DNA of 64,000 nt from Trichoplax adhaerens (lineage: Eukaryota; Placozoa; Uniplacotomia; Trichoplacea; Trichoplacidae), in NCBI RefSeq assembly GCF_000150275.1, contig NW_002060944.1:4165080-4229079 (forward strand). Reading direction: 5' to 3'. Positions 1 through 11,600 of this stretch are shown piece by piece. The notes under the pieces were generated by a model that was not told the DNA's origin, did not search any database, and worked only from the letters and a program-made list of their open reading frames with translations. Position 1 is the stretch's first letter; each line of letters starts with the position of its first letter. The position numbers and the translations under genes were made by a program.

Positions 1-597
1 AGCTTTTCTAACCGATTGACTAGATAGCAAAAGAACGGAAAATTAGCAAGTACTTTAGATTATTACACTGTCAGGATACACCTTCATTTCTAGTCGATTG
101 TAATTTTGGTTGAAGTATAGTATTATATTGTCCTATTTAGCCTTTTATACACCAGTGCAACACAACGACAAGTATAATGAAAGATATTACGAATAGTCCT
201 TTGACAGTTAATGGGATTCTAGTACAGTAGTATGATCGAATAACAACTTCTGATAGGCTATCACTAAGCATCTACTAAAGTACCGTACTGGATATACAGT
301 ACTGTCAAAGCTAGCAAACAGCGTGTTATCATTGTAGTTAAGGTAGTTCAATTCCATCTGTGTAAGAGTAGTGGCAGTAGAAACTATCCTTGCATTGGTT
401 TCGTTTGGTTTTGCTATCTACAAGTTAGGTTAATCCTACCGAAAGAGCAAGGGATTTCCTACACATCGATTATTAGCTAGAGTGATTCATGCTTGGTTTG
501 ATAGACCCAAGTCTAGCAGTAACTACTGTGTTGCAATCGTCTTATTACAGGTGCTATTGGAGTAGATTAAGTTATCGAATTGATTGTATAGGCTTAC
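1..597. other. RPL35 intron 2 sequence
   Basis: This lies downstream of the RPL35 exon 2 donor on the minus strand. I looked on the minus strand for the next RPL35 exon (human region beginning RVVRKSIAR) and did not find it, so it probably lies left of the window. AT-rich sequence with one small TACAGTACTG patch near 295; no other gene seen. Confidence 0.5.
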
Positions 598-1170
598 ATT
601 TTGGAAACTTTATTAGGGCCGCCGCTAGTTACTTTAGCAACGCGTAAAGCTTGCAATTCCGTTTTCAGGTCATCGAGCTGTTTGATCAAGTCTTCTTTGC
701 CCTGCCCTCGAAGTTGATGTGCTTTAACTTTAGTGGCCTAAAAAAGTTAGGAGGGAAAGATTAATCAACATCCACGATCCAAGCATAGAATCCATGCAAC
801 CGTTGTCAATGGACATCCTAGAAACTACGAATAGCGTTATGACGATTGAAAAATACTAGCGATCGCCATGTTGGAAACTTTTCTCACTGACACAAGGTAT
901 TACTCTATTTAGTCATTTCCTATAGAATTGGAAGTACTGCAAGCACGAAACGAGCATGTAGCGTCCTATTGACAATAGTCCATGTCACTATCCACTATCT
1001 TGACTGTACCGAAGAATAATTATGAAAAAAAACCAACTATTTCATGATGACTCGATCTCAAATCGGATACATTGGTATTTATTGTTACTGGATAGGAGAA
1101 AAAGAGATGAATTGATGCAAAGATGGAGTAAGATTGTGTATAGATTGAAGAATTGGAGATGACCTACCAT
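598..1170 (-). CDS. RPL35: 60S ribosomal protein L35 (uL29), 5' part, truncated by window edge
   Basis: Large ribosomal subunit protein uL29, which sits near the peptide exit tunnel. Exon 1 codes only the ATG (1168-1170) and is followed by a GTAGGT donor. Exon 2 (598-737) starts after TTTTTTAG and reads [20 protein letters not shown] and on to [10 protein letters not shown], aligning residue for residue with human RPL35 ([30 protein letters not shown]). It ends in AAAAT before a GTAAGC donor, in phase 2. Later exons are outside the window. The first exon is preceded by ACACTTTCC, a good 5' TOP start typical of ribosomal protein genes. The gene is divergent from SELENOF. Confidence 0.93.
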
Positions 1171-1191
1171 GACACCTTGCTCGTTGTGGCT

Positions 1192-1197
1192 GGAAAG
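1192..1197 (-). promoter_or_regulatory. Putative 5' TOP transcription start (CTTTCC) of RPL35
   Basis: On the minus strand, a pyrimidine tract CTTTCC preceded by ACA lies 22 bases upstream of the RPL35 ATG. This matches the terminal oligopyrimidine start that places ribosomal protein mRNAs under growth-dependent translational control. The start site itself is inferred. Confidence 0.5.
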
Positions 1198-1200
1198 TGT

Positions 1201-2360
1201 AGAAAGAAAGAGAGGAGGAAGTGTGCGCAAACTCCTTGTCTAGCCGAGTTCAGCAGTAGCCAAAGGCTGCGGTACAGTACAGTACAGTAGAACTTTTCCA
1301 CAGTACACTGTACAGTACAGTACCGTACCTGCACGTGCGCTAAAGCGATCGGACGAGAGGAAAGTTGCCTACAACTAAACACACTGACAGTGCTGTAATG
1401 CTACAGTACCATTTTTTGCGTCCAAGGTACAGTACTGGACAAAACTTAGTACTGTACTGTACAGTACAGTACTGTAGTCCCTGCTGTTACATTACTGTAT
1501 CACCGTAGCTGAGTACCTTACAAGGAATGTCAGTATAGGACAAAAAGAGATCCTAAAATGCCGTTGCAACCCTTGACCAATAAACGGCTCCTCCTTTTCC
1601 AGGCTAGCTATGGACATCAAGTCAGGGTCTTGGTGCGTTATCATTTCCTTTAGTATGCCTGTGCGACAAAATATGACCCCAACTCCTTAGCAACTGTACT
1701 TTTGCAACTGGAAAAGGAGGAAGAAAAAATCCAGTACAGTACAGGGTATTACAGTTGATTACAGTGGAGGAAGGAACAGTTCACAGTACAGTACAGTAAA
1801 GTACTATAGTCCCTGCTGCAGTAAAAAAGAAAACCTAGGGTAAAAACAACTTCACTGCAGCATACTGCTGAAACTTCTCTAGCAATGTATACCAAGGGCT
1901 AAATTGCACTCTAGGTTCTTGAAAATAATGAATATACAGTACACTACTGGACTTCATAATGCACACTTGCATTTGGTAGTACAGTAGTAGCAGCGACTAC
2001 TGAGCGAGAGAGAGAAGTCCACGGCCGTAGTCCCTTCCATTGTCTGTCCATCGACAGACACTGGACGACATCTTCATACTGCTACGTGGAGACGTATCAG
2101 ACAGACAGACGCTCCGATGTTACAGTCTACAGTACTGTAGGATACAGTAGATTTCTCCAATGTCTCTACAAGATTGATACAGCCTCTTGTCTACAGTACA
2201 CTGACCGATCCACGTCGACGACGACTATAGAAAGCAGTCAAAACGGTCATAAAAAAAGGAAATGTATTGTTGGACAGAAGTCGTCAGAACTCCGACCAGT
2301 TTCGTTGTCAGCAAGGAGTAGAAACTTGGACTTGAATCAATCTAGAAAGGCCGGGACATA
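1201..2360. other. Divergent intergenic region between RPL35 and SELENOF with palindromic TACTGTACAGTA clusters
   Basis: About 1.16 kb separates the two divergent genes and presumably holds both promoters. It contains dense patches of TACAGTAC/GTACTGTAC (about 1270-1330, 1430-1500, 1735-1805, 2115-2200), including a perfect 26-nt palindrome at 1448-1473. Open frames here (for example 2086-2361) are built of these patches and look non-coding. Confidence 0.6.
1448..1473. repeat. Perfect 26-nt palindrome made of TACTG/CAGTA units
   Basis: The segment equals its own reverse complement about a centre at 1460/1461; its core is TACTGTACAGTA. It sits in the RPL35/SELENOF intergenic region. The same core recurs in most intergenic regions and some introns of the window. 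Confidence 0.85.
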
Positions 2361-4572
2361 ATGGCGGTCCCACAAACGATGGCCTTTCCATCATCATTTC
2401 TGATGGTTACTTTATTAATAAGTTGGTTGGCATGTACTCTTGCTAGCCATTCACCTGAATTTTGCCGTGGTATGGGATTTTCACCCAATTTATTATGTAA
2501 TTCTTGTAGTGATTTAAAACAATTTCAGCTTGATCCACTGGTCAATGACTGCCAGCAATGTTGTACTTCAGAACAGAATAAGGAAGATTCCATTCACAAG
2601 GTTTGTACCAATTCAAGTAGCTTAATTTCCTAAACGATATTAATCTACCATTGGCTTAGTAAAAATCAATTCAATGATATTGATGTGTCAAATGAAAGTT
2701 GCAGTAATAAACTGTCCTGTGGATGTGGAATACAATCCAAACCAATACTGTGCATCACTGGTCTACATCCAGTATACTCTTCAATCTGCAGTGGACAATA
2801 TTAGCCATGATGTTGATTGAAATCTTACCACATTGTTCGATCTTCAACGGATCTATCAAATTTTTTAATATTGATTTCAGCAATTGAAAATAGCATAGCT
2901 TGACTCGGTACTGTAGGTTTTTGTTGTAATAACTGCAATCGTTTTATGAAATGAGGAATCGGTCCGTCAAGTTCAGTCAATCTATTTCCAAATGATGTTG
3001 AGATTATCTTTTCTTTCATTCTTTATACTGTATATAAAAATAGTACACTCGAGCTATACTGGAAGTCTGCAGCTGAAAATTGCCACGGTATCCTCACCTT
3101 GAAAGTAAGATTCAAATACAAAAACAATGCTTAAAATTATCAGAGTGATCACTGAATTTATACAGTTCTCTTATTTAGGCCACGCTAGACAGTAGTTCAT
3201 TAATTTTACTTACTGCATTTGCATCGGCTAAAGTACTTGACAGCTTCTATCAGTGGCTCTATAATATAATCTACTGTATTTATCATTATCCATTGAATGA
3301 AATCGATAGGGTTGATGTAAACTATAAAGACAGCAATTGTTATGTTAAAAGTTATTTAGTATATATTACGGTAAACTTTCATATTTTGCTCCATTATACA
3401 ATCAAATAGTGTGATACTAAAACTTTGAATTGATAGTGACAATACTGTACTGTAGCTACGCACGAGTACTCTTCAAGTGTGTATTGCTAATCGAGTATCG
3501 TGGTATCTGTCCTTTGCATCTCTTGCTCAGGCTGGTATTATTATACTTAAAAGATTGAAATCTTTCAAAGTCGATGCAATGGATGATTGTAATTCGATAC
3601 GATCTGCACGTAGACCTCTAGCCTACACTGTGTTAATACTGCTTGTATTCAATTACAGCTTTCATAAAGAGCGGCAAATATCGCAACTATCCCAAGTTGA
3701 CTATAAAGGTACATAATTAAAAATTATATTCTATAATTTGGAATTCCATATTTGCAATCCTAGTAATCATATAGCTACTAAATGGTGTACATGCAATCTA
3801 TTTACAGTTTAAAGATTGACACTGTCGATTACTAGTTCAGTTTACAGTGTTATAATAATAACCGACTACAAGAATGCAATATTTCTTTCCGTTCACATTT
3901 TTATATCGGAATTAGTCGGTACTTCTCGGTTATGTAATTAATACATGTTTGAATACTATACTTACCGTATTGGTAATACGGTATTAACAATAAGGTTTCA
4001 AAGGTGCATATTAATTCATTACCATTGTTGTATTCTGTCGTACTAGTATATGCGTGGTCAAGAACCCATCTTGAAGCTTATAAATGAAAGTAACGAGGTT
4101 GAGGATACCTTAAGGTACGGGTACTCTCTATATGTAATCTCTAATGTATTTAGACGTGGCTTACTTCTAATGTCTCATCAAATGAACTCGCAAAATTGGG
4201 ATAATTTTAATTGGAACATAAGATTGTACTCTTACTGTACAATGAATGTACATGTCATAGCGCAACAAGAGTAGTCAATTATAGTCTTTGAATGGAATAC
4301 AGTGTTTGATAACTACACGTATTCTTGGGTATTCATATTTAAAATGGCCAGAAGCTGTTTTCTTTGCAGCTGATCATAAAACTGTTATGTGCAAAATAAG
4401 CCATTCGTGATTACCAGTATCTGTAGTGGTATGCACGTCTATTGTTATCAGTGACTACGCTTTATTTTGCAATCGTTACAACATTTGATAATTTATATTT
4501 TATATTATATTTTACAGTATCGAGAAATGGAAGACCGAGAATGTTGAAGAATACCTGCAACAAATTCTATAA
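2361..4572 (+). CDS. SELENOF: Selenoprotein F (Sep15), five exons, UGA read as selenocysteine
   Basis: ER-resident thioredoxin-like selenoprotein that binds UGGT and serves glycoprotein quality control. Exons: 2361-2600, 3044-3104, 3659-3708, 4047-4114, 4518-4572, about 157 residues (human 165). Residues 1-29 form a signal peptide. The Cys-rich UGGT-binding domain follows, with CRGMGFSPNLLCNSC then CQQCC (human CRELGFSSNLLCSSC, CRGCC). Exon 2 reads AILEVCS-U-KLPRYP against human AILEVCGUKLGRFP; the UGA is at 3074-3076, codon 91. Later exons give FIKSGKYRNYPKLTIK, YMRGQEPILKL and a C-terminus SIEKWKTENVEEYLQQIL. All junction phases agree. A SECIS lies about 100 nt after the stop. The motif is CSU rather than CGU. 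A conventional annotator would truncate this gene or split it at the UGA. Confidence 0.93.
2829..3019 (-). CDS. Possible small antisense exon inside SELENOF intron 1
   Basis: An ATG-initiated 63-codon frame on the minus strand ends exactly at a good donor (ATGTG followed by GTAAGA). A plausible acceptor downstream (CCACAG at about 2717) would restore Trp and add about 14 codons before a stop. The peptide is mixed and protein-like (for example TELDGPIPHFIKRLQLLQQ), but I recognise no family. An in-frame stop just upstream means it would be a first coding exon. It could equally be chance. Confidence 0.25.
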
Positions 4573-4675
4573 CTAGTAAAGAATTTAAATAATTTACATG
4601 TTGTCGATTGTAGTTTAGACATTATGTAATTACTGGTGCAGATTAGCTAAGAATTGTACTGTTAGCTCTCATTTG

Positions 4676-4748
4676 GAGTCAGAATTTATGACGGCATTGT
4701 TGGAAATCTTATGATCTACATTGCTTGATGGTGTATATCCTCTGACTC
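4676..4748 (+). promoter_or_regulatory. SECIS element of SELENOF
   Basis: Read as RNA, a lower stem GAGTCAGA (4676-4683) pairs perfectly with TCTGACTC (4741-4748). The quartet core is ATGA at 4688-4691 opposite TGAT at 4726-4729. The upper helix pairs 4693-4703 with 4715-4725 (two mismatches), and the apical loop begins with AAA (4704-4706). This is the canonical order for a eukaryotic SECIS, which recruits SBP2 and the Sec elongation factor. It lies 104 nt after the stop codon. Confidence 0.85.
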
Positions 4749-6361
4749 TGATTGATGAGACTTATTACCACAAAATTGTACTGTATTCTGTATGCCTAAA
4801 TGGTGTCGGGTGTAATATGGATGATTTGCTCTTAAATATGTTAAATGTTTTTTATAATATATATAAAATATGAAATAACTCCCGTATTTGAATCTAGAAT
4901 TATTATTAAAGCTCTAAAAAAATTGTCGCGTTCCGACAAAATTACGGATTATAACTCAATTTAAATTATATTTTGACTTCTGTTTATATTACCAAAAAAT
5001 CGAGTCATACACCTCCTACAAACAATCGCCCTATAGTACTAAAGTCTGTTACAGTAACTTGTGCTCTAACTTCCAAATCAACAATTATTATCGAGTTATT
5101 TAGGTTTTATAAGGGTTACATTGTTAGTTCACCAGATATCCTGGAGTAATTAATACCGCTAATCTTAACACCGTTACATATTACAGTTTGTTGTCAAAGC
5201 GTATAAAATTCGATACATGCGTTTATAAGTGGATAAGAAAAGGTACTTCTGTATACAGTTCTGTATTTACAGTTAATAATAAATAATTCATACAGCCAAA
5301 AACACTTTCACTGTGAAATCAAAAAATCAATGTACGCGTATATACAGTATATCTTAATTTTGCTCGTACATTAACATAAGCAGAAAACTTATGCATTGAT
5401 GTAATGCAACAGGAAATGTTGATATATTTAAGAATTATATTTTTTCTGTAATTTTAAAAATCGCATTTGTACTTTGTAGACAGAATCTTACTAAATATAC
5501 TCATATCGTAATTTTCAGGCCCAGTTTTGATGCAGTATAAAATAGTTTCTCTTCTTCTAAAGAGTTATCAGTGCACTATAGATGCCTAATTGGAAATTTA
5601 CCTACAAAGTGCTAAAATAGAGTTTCTAATTGATGTAATCTATAGTAGGATTGCAGTATTAATGCAAACATTTATTGTAATAGGTAAGTCTTGCAGTGGA
5701 ATATCCCATAGAGACAATTGCCGACTAAAAAGGCTCACGCTTAAAAGCCAATCCGTGGTTATTGTCTATTACAATTTATCAGATAGTTTGACAAATCTAA
5801 CACGCAAAAATTAAATTAAATCGAATATCTTTTGGTATAGAGGCTATCCATTCCTTATAATACTGTCATCTTGCACTCATGTCGAGTGCTAATTGAGACA
5901 ATCAGTCGATCTGTACTTTATTATACTACCTGCCATGGTGGATAAGAATGAACAAAAATTTAGAAATTAAAATTTACAATCAGTTACTTTGTCAATTTTG
6001 CAAATAGTTCGATATTAACTACAATATTTTCAAATATATTCAAAATATATAATCGTATTTGAGCAGGTAAACGTTACAATTGCCAAGGTACAAAAACGGC
6101 TTATAATGTCTTTCGCAGATAAAGATATAATAAGAATTAGATTTATCTCTATCATTGCAATTTACAGATGGATCGTTTCATGTCACTTAAATCTTGTTCT
6201 TATGATATAAAAGTACGACTAGCAACAACTAAATTAGAAATCGCAAAGTAACAATATAAATATTGCATTATTTTCCGCAATGCTAAATAAATCAAGGCTT
6301 TTATCGTTCATTAAAGTGTTTAACTGCTTATACGCTAGCTTATTAAAGTATACATAACACG
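4749..6361. other. Intergenic region, SELENOF 3' side to Kelch gene 3' end
   Basis: AT-rich, with many stops in all frames. It holds the end of the SELENOF 3' UTR (AATAAA-like sites near 5275) and the tail side of the convergent Kelch gene. I see no further gene. Confidence 0.5.
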
Positions 6362-8683
6362 CTACAGTGCTATCATACCATCATCATTATCTGTAACGAT
6401 TGACGTCCAACGGTTGGTACTTGGATTAAAGCGTTCAATGTTATTCAAAAAAGTTGATCCATCGAAACCGCCAATTGCATAGATCCATCCATCAACATTT
6501 ACAATCCCAACGTTAACCCTTGCGTGGTTCATGTGTTCCTTAAGCAAGATCCACTTGTTCGCTCGAGGATCGAAACACTCAACGGAATTTAGAGGCTGAG
6601 ATCCATCTGATCCTCCGCAAACATAAAGAAGGCCTTCATATGTAGTTGCGCCCGCTCCTCTCCTGTTAGGATAAATTTAAAATAATTAATTATTGTAAGA
6701 AAGCAATCTCTTGCAAATACAAGCAGCATAGCGTATTCGTAACACTCAACTGCTGCATATATAGTGCACAATATCTGGTTGTAAATATTACATGGAGTTA
6801 TATTTTTGCTTACCGTTTAATTTTCATGTCTACTATTGGATTCCAAACATCATTACCAGCATCGTAGTATTCTACTGAATTGACAACTGCTGACCACTTA
6901 TCACAACCACCAACAGCATATATTCCTCTATCTTTATGCTCCGTGGCTACTCCTAATAACATCGGATTATCAGGCTACGTTAGCGAAGTCTATCTTCGTT
7001 TTAATAATACGGTTTCAATTTATGCATTGTTTTTATTTAATAGCGATAGCGCTAACTGCTAATGGTATCCTGAGGATAACATTATTGTATTACTGTCCAC
7101 ATCTAAAGTTACATAGAAGTACTTTTTCAGGTAATTATTATTATCCTAAATATACCTAAATGGCTCCGTGCTGCAATCATCGGCTTTGCGATATTCCAAG
7201 AATTAGAAGCAATGTTACATATTTCCACATTGCTAAGAGTTCCTTTATCATTTTGTCCACCAATTGCAAAAATTTGATCATCTATAACTGTCGCACCCAA
7301 GCAACTTCTAGCAATTCTCATACTCTTAAATGGCTTCCAACTATCGGTAATCGGATCGTAACGTTCACAACTTTTTAGATCATGAGAGGCATGCGAGCCA
7401 CCTAAAGCATAAACATGATCCGATGATGCCGCAACTGCAATTCGTCCATGGCGCTGATTTACTGGCTGACATGTCAACCAAGTATTACTCGCCAGATTAT
7501 ATTTTTCCACAACATTTAAGCAACCTAAGCGATCATAACCACCTACAGCATACACTTCGTTGTTTAAAACTGTAACGCCAAAACTGCATCGCCCACGTTG
7601 CATAGAACCTAACAGCGACATTTTAACACTACCACCACTACCATTGTTGGAACTTCTACACAGTAAACTCTCAGGCGATTTGAGATGGAGTGATACAGTG
7701 ATCAGATTTGCATTATCGATTGCAACTAAAGCGGCGTAAACTTTATCACTGGTTTCACCAACAGCTACCACATGCCAGCTAAATATCGAGTTATCTTGTG
7801 GCGATAATATTAGTTGGCGAACAGCGATTGCTGAATTAACACATTTTTCCGGGGTATGCTTCTCGCCAGCAGTTGGAGAAGAAGGACGAGATGATAAGCC
7901 ATCGTTTCTATATCGCGATTGTAACGCTTTTTGCCTGACAGATTCATCGAGTGAACTTAATTGCTTACTACTTAAGTTATCTATATCTGTTAATTCACCA
8001 TTTTCAATTAGAAACAAGTATTGAATAGATTCGCCTAATCGATTTCTCTGTCTATTTAACAAATTAGCATTTTTATGTAACCATTTTACTGTCTCCGCTG
8101 CATATTGTTCCCCACTTGGTCCACTTGTAGCAGCGTCTTCATCTATATAAATCTCAAAACGTAGCTGAGGAAGGTTTAGGAAAGCTTCCAAACGTGCCAC
8201 CTGTTCTATATTATTACTAATGAATTTATCAGCTGCTACAATCAAATTGCTACACGAATAACTGCTAGCTAGTGTTCTGATATCCAAGCAATTATTTAGA
8301 TCAACATTCGACTGTAAGTAGTTATAGCAGGCTTCCGAAATGCTAGAAATTTGTAATTTATTTGAAGCACGAAATATGGGTAAGACTTGCTCCGGGGTAA
8401 TATTTATAGTACCAGAATAAATAAAATCGATTATAGTTTCTAAAGAAAGCTTATCTACACCCTCAACGCGATATGATGATAAATCTGCGGTATCTTCATC
8501 TCGTAACATCTGCTTAATATAACCACTTGACACTGCCAATAATATCCTATGAGCATTAACTTTTCCATCGTCTGCGACTAATTGGATATCGCATAATTCT
8601 TGCTGAATTCTTAACTTATCTAATGAGTGAACGACATTGATGAGGTGACGGTTGTCGTTAAAATGAAGATTTTCAGTAGCCAT
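6362..8683 (-). CDS. BTB-BACK-Kelch protein (KLHL family), three exons
   Basis: Probable Cullin-3 substrate adaptor: BTB binds Cul3, the Kelch propeller binds the substrate. Exons on the minus strand: 7156-8683, 6814-6952, 6362-6662, giving 655 residues. BTB spans about 20-125 (CDIQLVADDGKVNAHRILLA, then KLQISSISEACYNYL), BACK about 130-235, and six Kelch blades follow with double-glycine cores AVGG, ALGG, AIGG, AVGG, VCGG and AIGG, each trailed by Tyr/Phe-Asp/Asn-Pro or similar and Trp. Exon 1 carries BTB, BACK and the first blades. The donor is GTATAT after TTAG and the next acceptor ATTAG; the second donor is GTAAGC and acceptor AACAG. Read without splicing, exon 1 gives a false C-terminus ending in Ile residues. 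I cannot assign a specific KLHL number. Confidence 0.9.
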
Positions 8684-11600
8684 CGTTTTGTTCCTACGTT
8701 AGGAAAAGAAAGGTGATAAAAAACGATTTAATAGGATCTAGAATTAAGATCTGGTAGCTACGCGTATATTAATGTTTGAAAGTATGTTAAACTAATGTCG
8801 AATGTTGTACAGGAGATAGTAAGGAGGTACTTTAGCGATAATACCGTATACAAAGGCCAATAAATCATAGTGATCTGCGAGCTAATTAAGTTAAGTAATG
8901 TCTACTAAATTTTGTAAGAGAAATAATTGGGCGTAGAAGCTCACTAGTATTAGTTACCGTGTAAACGATTTCACGTAAAGCTAGGATATCAACGTAGTTA
9001 ACTTGTTAACTGGCAAATATAGAGCAAAGTGCCCTATTACTACAGTATAGTATATTACAATTCAGAACTAGTGAAAAATATGATATTTGTTAAATTTGTT
9101 TCGTACATTTATATACATCTCAGAGTGGGTAGGTTAAACAAATAGCAACATTTACGAGAATGGCATTGGCTTGTAAATAATATCGATTTCTAAGAATGCT
9201 CTTTGATAGCACGCACTATTGTTAATGATGCGTAAACTGCATTCATTAGTCAACTAGTTATATAATGTACAGTGTACAGATTAAATCATATATTATTCAC
9301 TACTGTAAAAGTATTGTACGGCATAATAGAGCGCAGTATATGCCAAAAAATATCCAGTTCCTACCGGCAACAAGGTACTAATTAAGGACATAACGACCTC
9401 GATTGCATGATGATTAGAATTGCGTATGACTCTAAATTAGTTTAATTTGTAAAAATGGATTGTACAGAAATACGAGTAATATACTGTACCGTAATATTGT
9501 GAAAACACCTTAGAATTTAGTAACATAACAAAATTCTGACGGGTTACAAACTCTAATGTAGAGTATGTTTATAATGAGGCATAATATATTTATTTATCGC
9601 AGGGTCATTATTATCCGCATTTGGGAAATCGTTCATTTGTTAATATTTATAAGACTATGCTAGACGTGATTTTACCCTATCAAAGGTAGCTGCTGCATTA
9701 AAGATAATACTGCTACAGTATATCTACTACCGTACATTCTGATTGCATATGGTTCAAAGCCTGTTAATGCTATTAATGTTACTAAATGAAAGAACATATG
9801 CTTATTATGCAGTGCCATAAGCTACCGGATTACGACTTTACTGATTAGGTGCTGTGCAGCGTAAGTTCATCTGGTATTATGCTATAAATTTAACGCAAAT
9901 GTTGTACGACGTATTCTGTGGGATTATTATTTGTTCCATTGCGTATCTAATATGAACTTCTTGCTATCGTCGCGAAGTTACAGTTAGATAGAAATATGAA
10001 GCTTTAGCTTACCCTTTTATAGCTAATTACAATTGTTAACTGGGAAGTAGGGAAGCAACTTTTACTGTCTATAAGGCATCGTGGGTTAGGAGCACTGTTT
10101 TTGCGGAACAAAAAACACTATAATCAAATTAAGGCATTTATAGATATGCAGATTGCAATTCTAATTATGATGGGCCAAACCCGTTATAGGTAAAGGGTAT
10201 TTTTGCTAGTACGATTAAGAGCAATTGTTGATTGGAAAGCAAGGAAGTAACAATTACACTGTCTATAATTATATAATTGCGGAACAACGTGCACTGTGGA
10301 ATAATGGCACTATCGGTCACAGCATTTCTTTATGCTGGAGTTTTTGTAGGATACCGGAAAGCCGGATACGTAAGTATGCTAGAAACTGGTTGGACGATTG
10401 GGGGTGTGCAAATTGAGCATGGCAGAGCCGACTGTTACAAGTGGAAAGACAATTGGAGCTCATTCACTGCTACGTGCTGTACCGTGCAAGTGTACACAGT
10501 ACTGCGTTGTTCTGGATATTTATTTATTTATGAGACATTTTCGTCATAGGATTGCATATGTATAAATTTTTACTTATTTATTTATTGTACAGCATTGATG
10601 CTATACTAAACATCTCTATTTCATACTATATAGCCTTTAGTATTTTAGTGTATCGGTAGTGAATACAATATTATGACAAGTTAAGCCTAGTCAATCGAAG
10701 CTGTCATTCAATTCTTCAATAAATAATATAAATGATAAATAATGAATATTCATAGATTTCGTTGGCGGGATGTTAAAGAACGTAGCAATGCGGCAAGATA
10801 AATAATATAATAGTCAACTATAAAATGTTTATCGAGTCCCTTAAATATTTCCTACTGTACCGTGATGCATGGCAAGTTTAGCCATTTTCTAAATTTGATT
10901 GCATGACATTTGGTTGAATTATGGCAATAAAGACAGGCAATTCGATTAGGATGTAGTCAAAGTTACTACAAACTAATTGCTGCTGCAGTACTATATAGTT
11001 ACGCGTATGATATTTCATGAAAGAATATGCGACGAATCGTCTTGACACCTTGCCAAAATAGGATCACTACTGCACTGTTGTTATTACACTATATACATAT
11101 TTTTTAGGTAAGCTACTAGAGCACCGTAATTATATAATTAAATCTCCACATTTACAAGAATTGTACTGTATATGAAAGTATCTGAAATTACAGTATACAG
11201 AACTTATAAACAGGACAATCGACATAAATTACTATATAGTGTATAAAGTGAATCTCCTATTTGTACAACGACGTATGATCTAGTATTTGTTGAAATAAAT
11301 CTATCCTACATATGGGCACTTTACCAGTAGAATTAATTCTAGCAGCTTCAGAACTACCATACTTATAGAGAAAAGCAATCAAATTATCTAGGAAGTATCA
11401 GCTGTCTATTATATGTTTGGCCTACGGCATGCTCTTTACACAGTCGAAGAATATCAAAAAATCGGTAAAAATCATCGTTCAAAGTCTTTAATTAACATCA
11501 CTCATCAACAGACTGTTTCAGAGCAAGAATACAACTTTTAGTAAGTTAACTATAATTCATTATACCGTCAATACTTTCTATTCAATCGATCCAGCAAGAT

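Noticed and set aside
2086-2361. 91-codon frame just upstream of SELENOF
   Set aside because: It starts with GTG, is built partly of TACAGTAC repeat and ends overlapping the SELENOF ATG.
7127-7155. Unspliced C-terminus of the long Kelch frame (ending RIIIIT)
   Set aside because: It lies past the GTATAT donor at 7155; splicing to 6952 restores the next Kelch blade.
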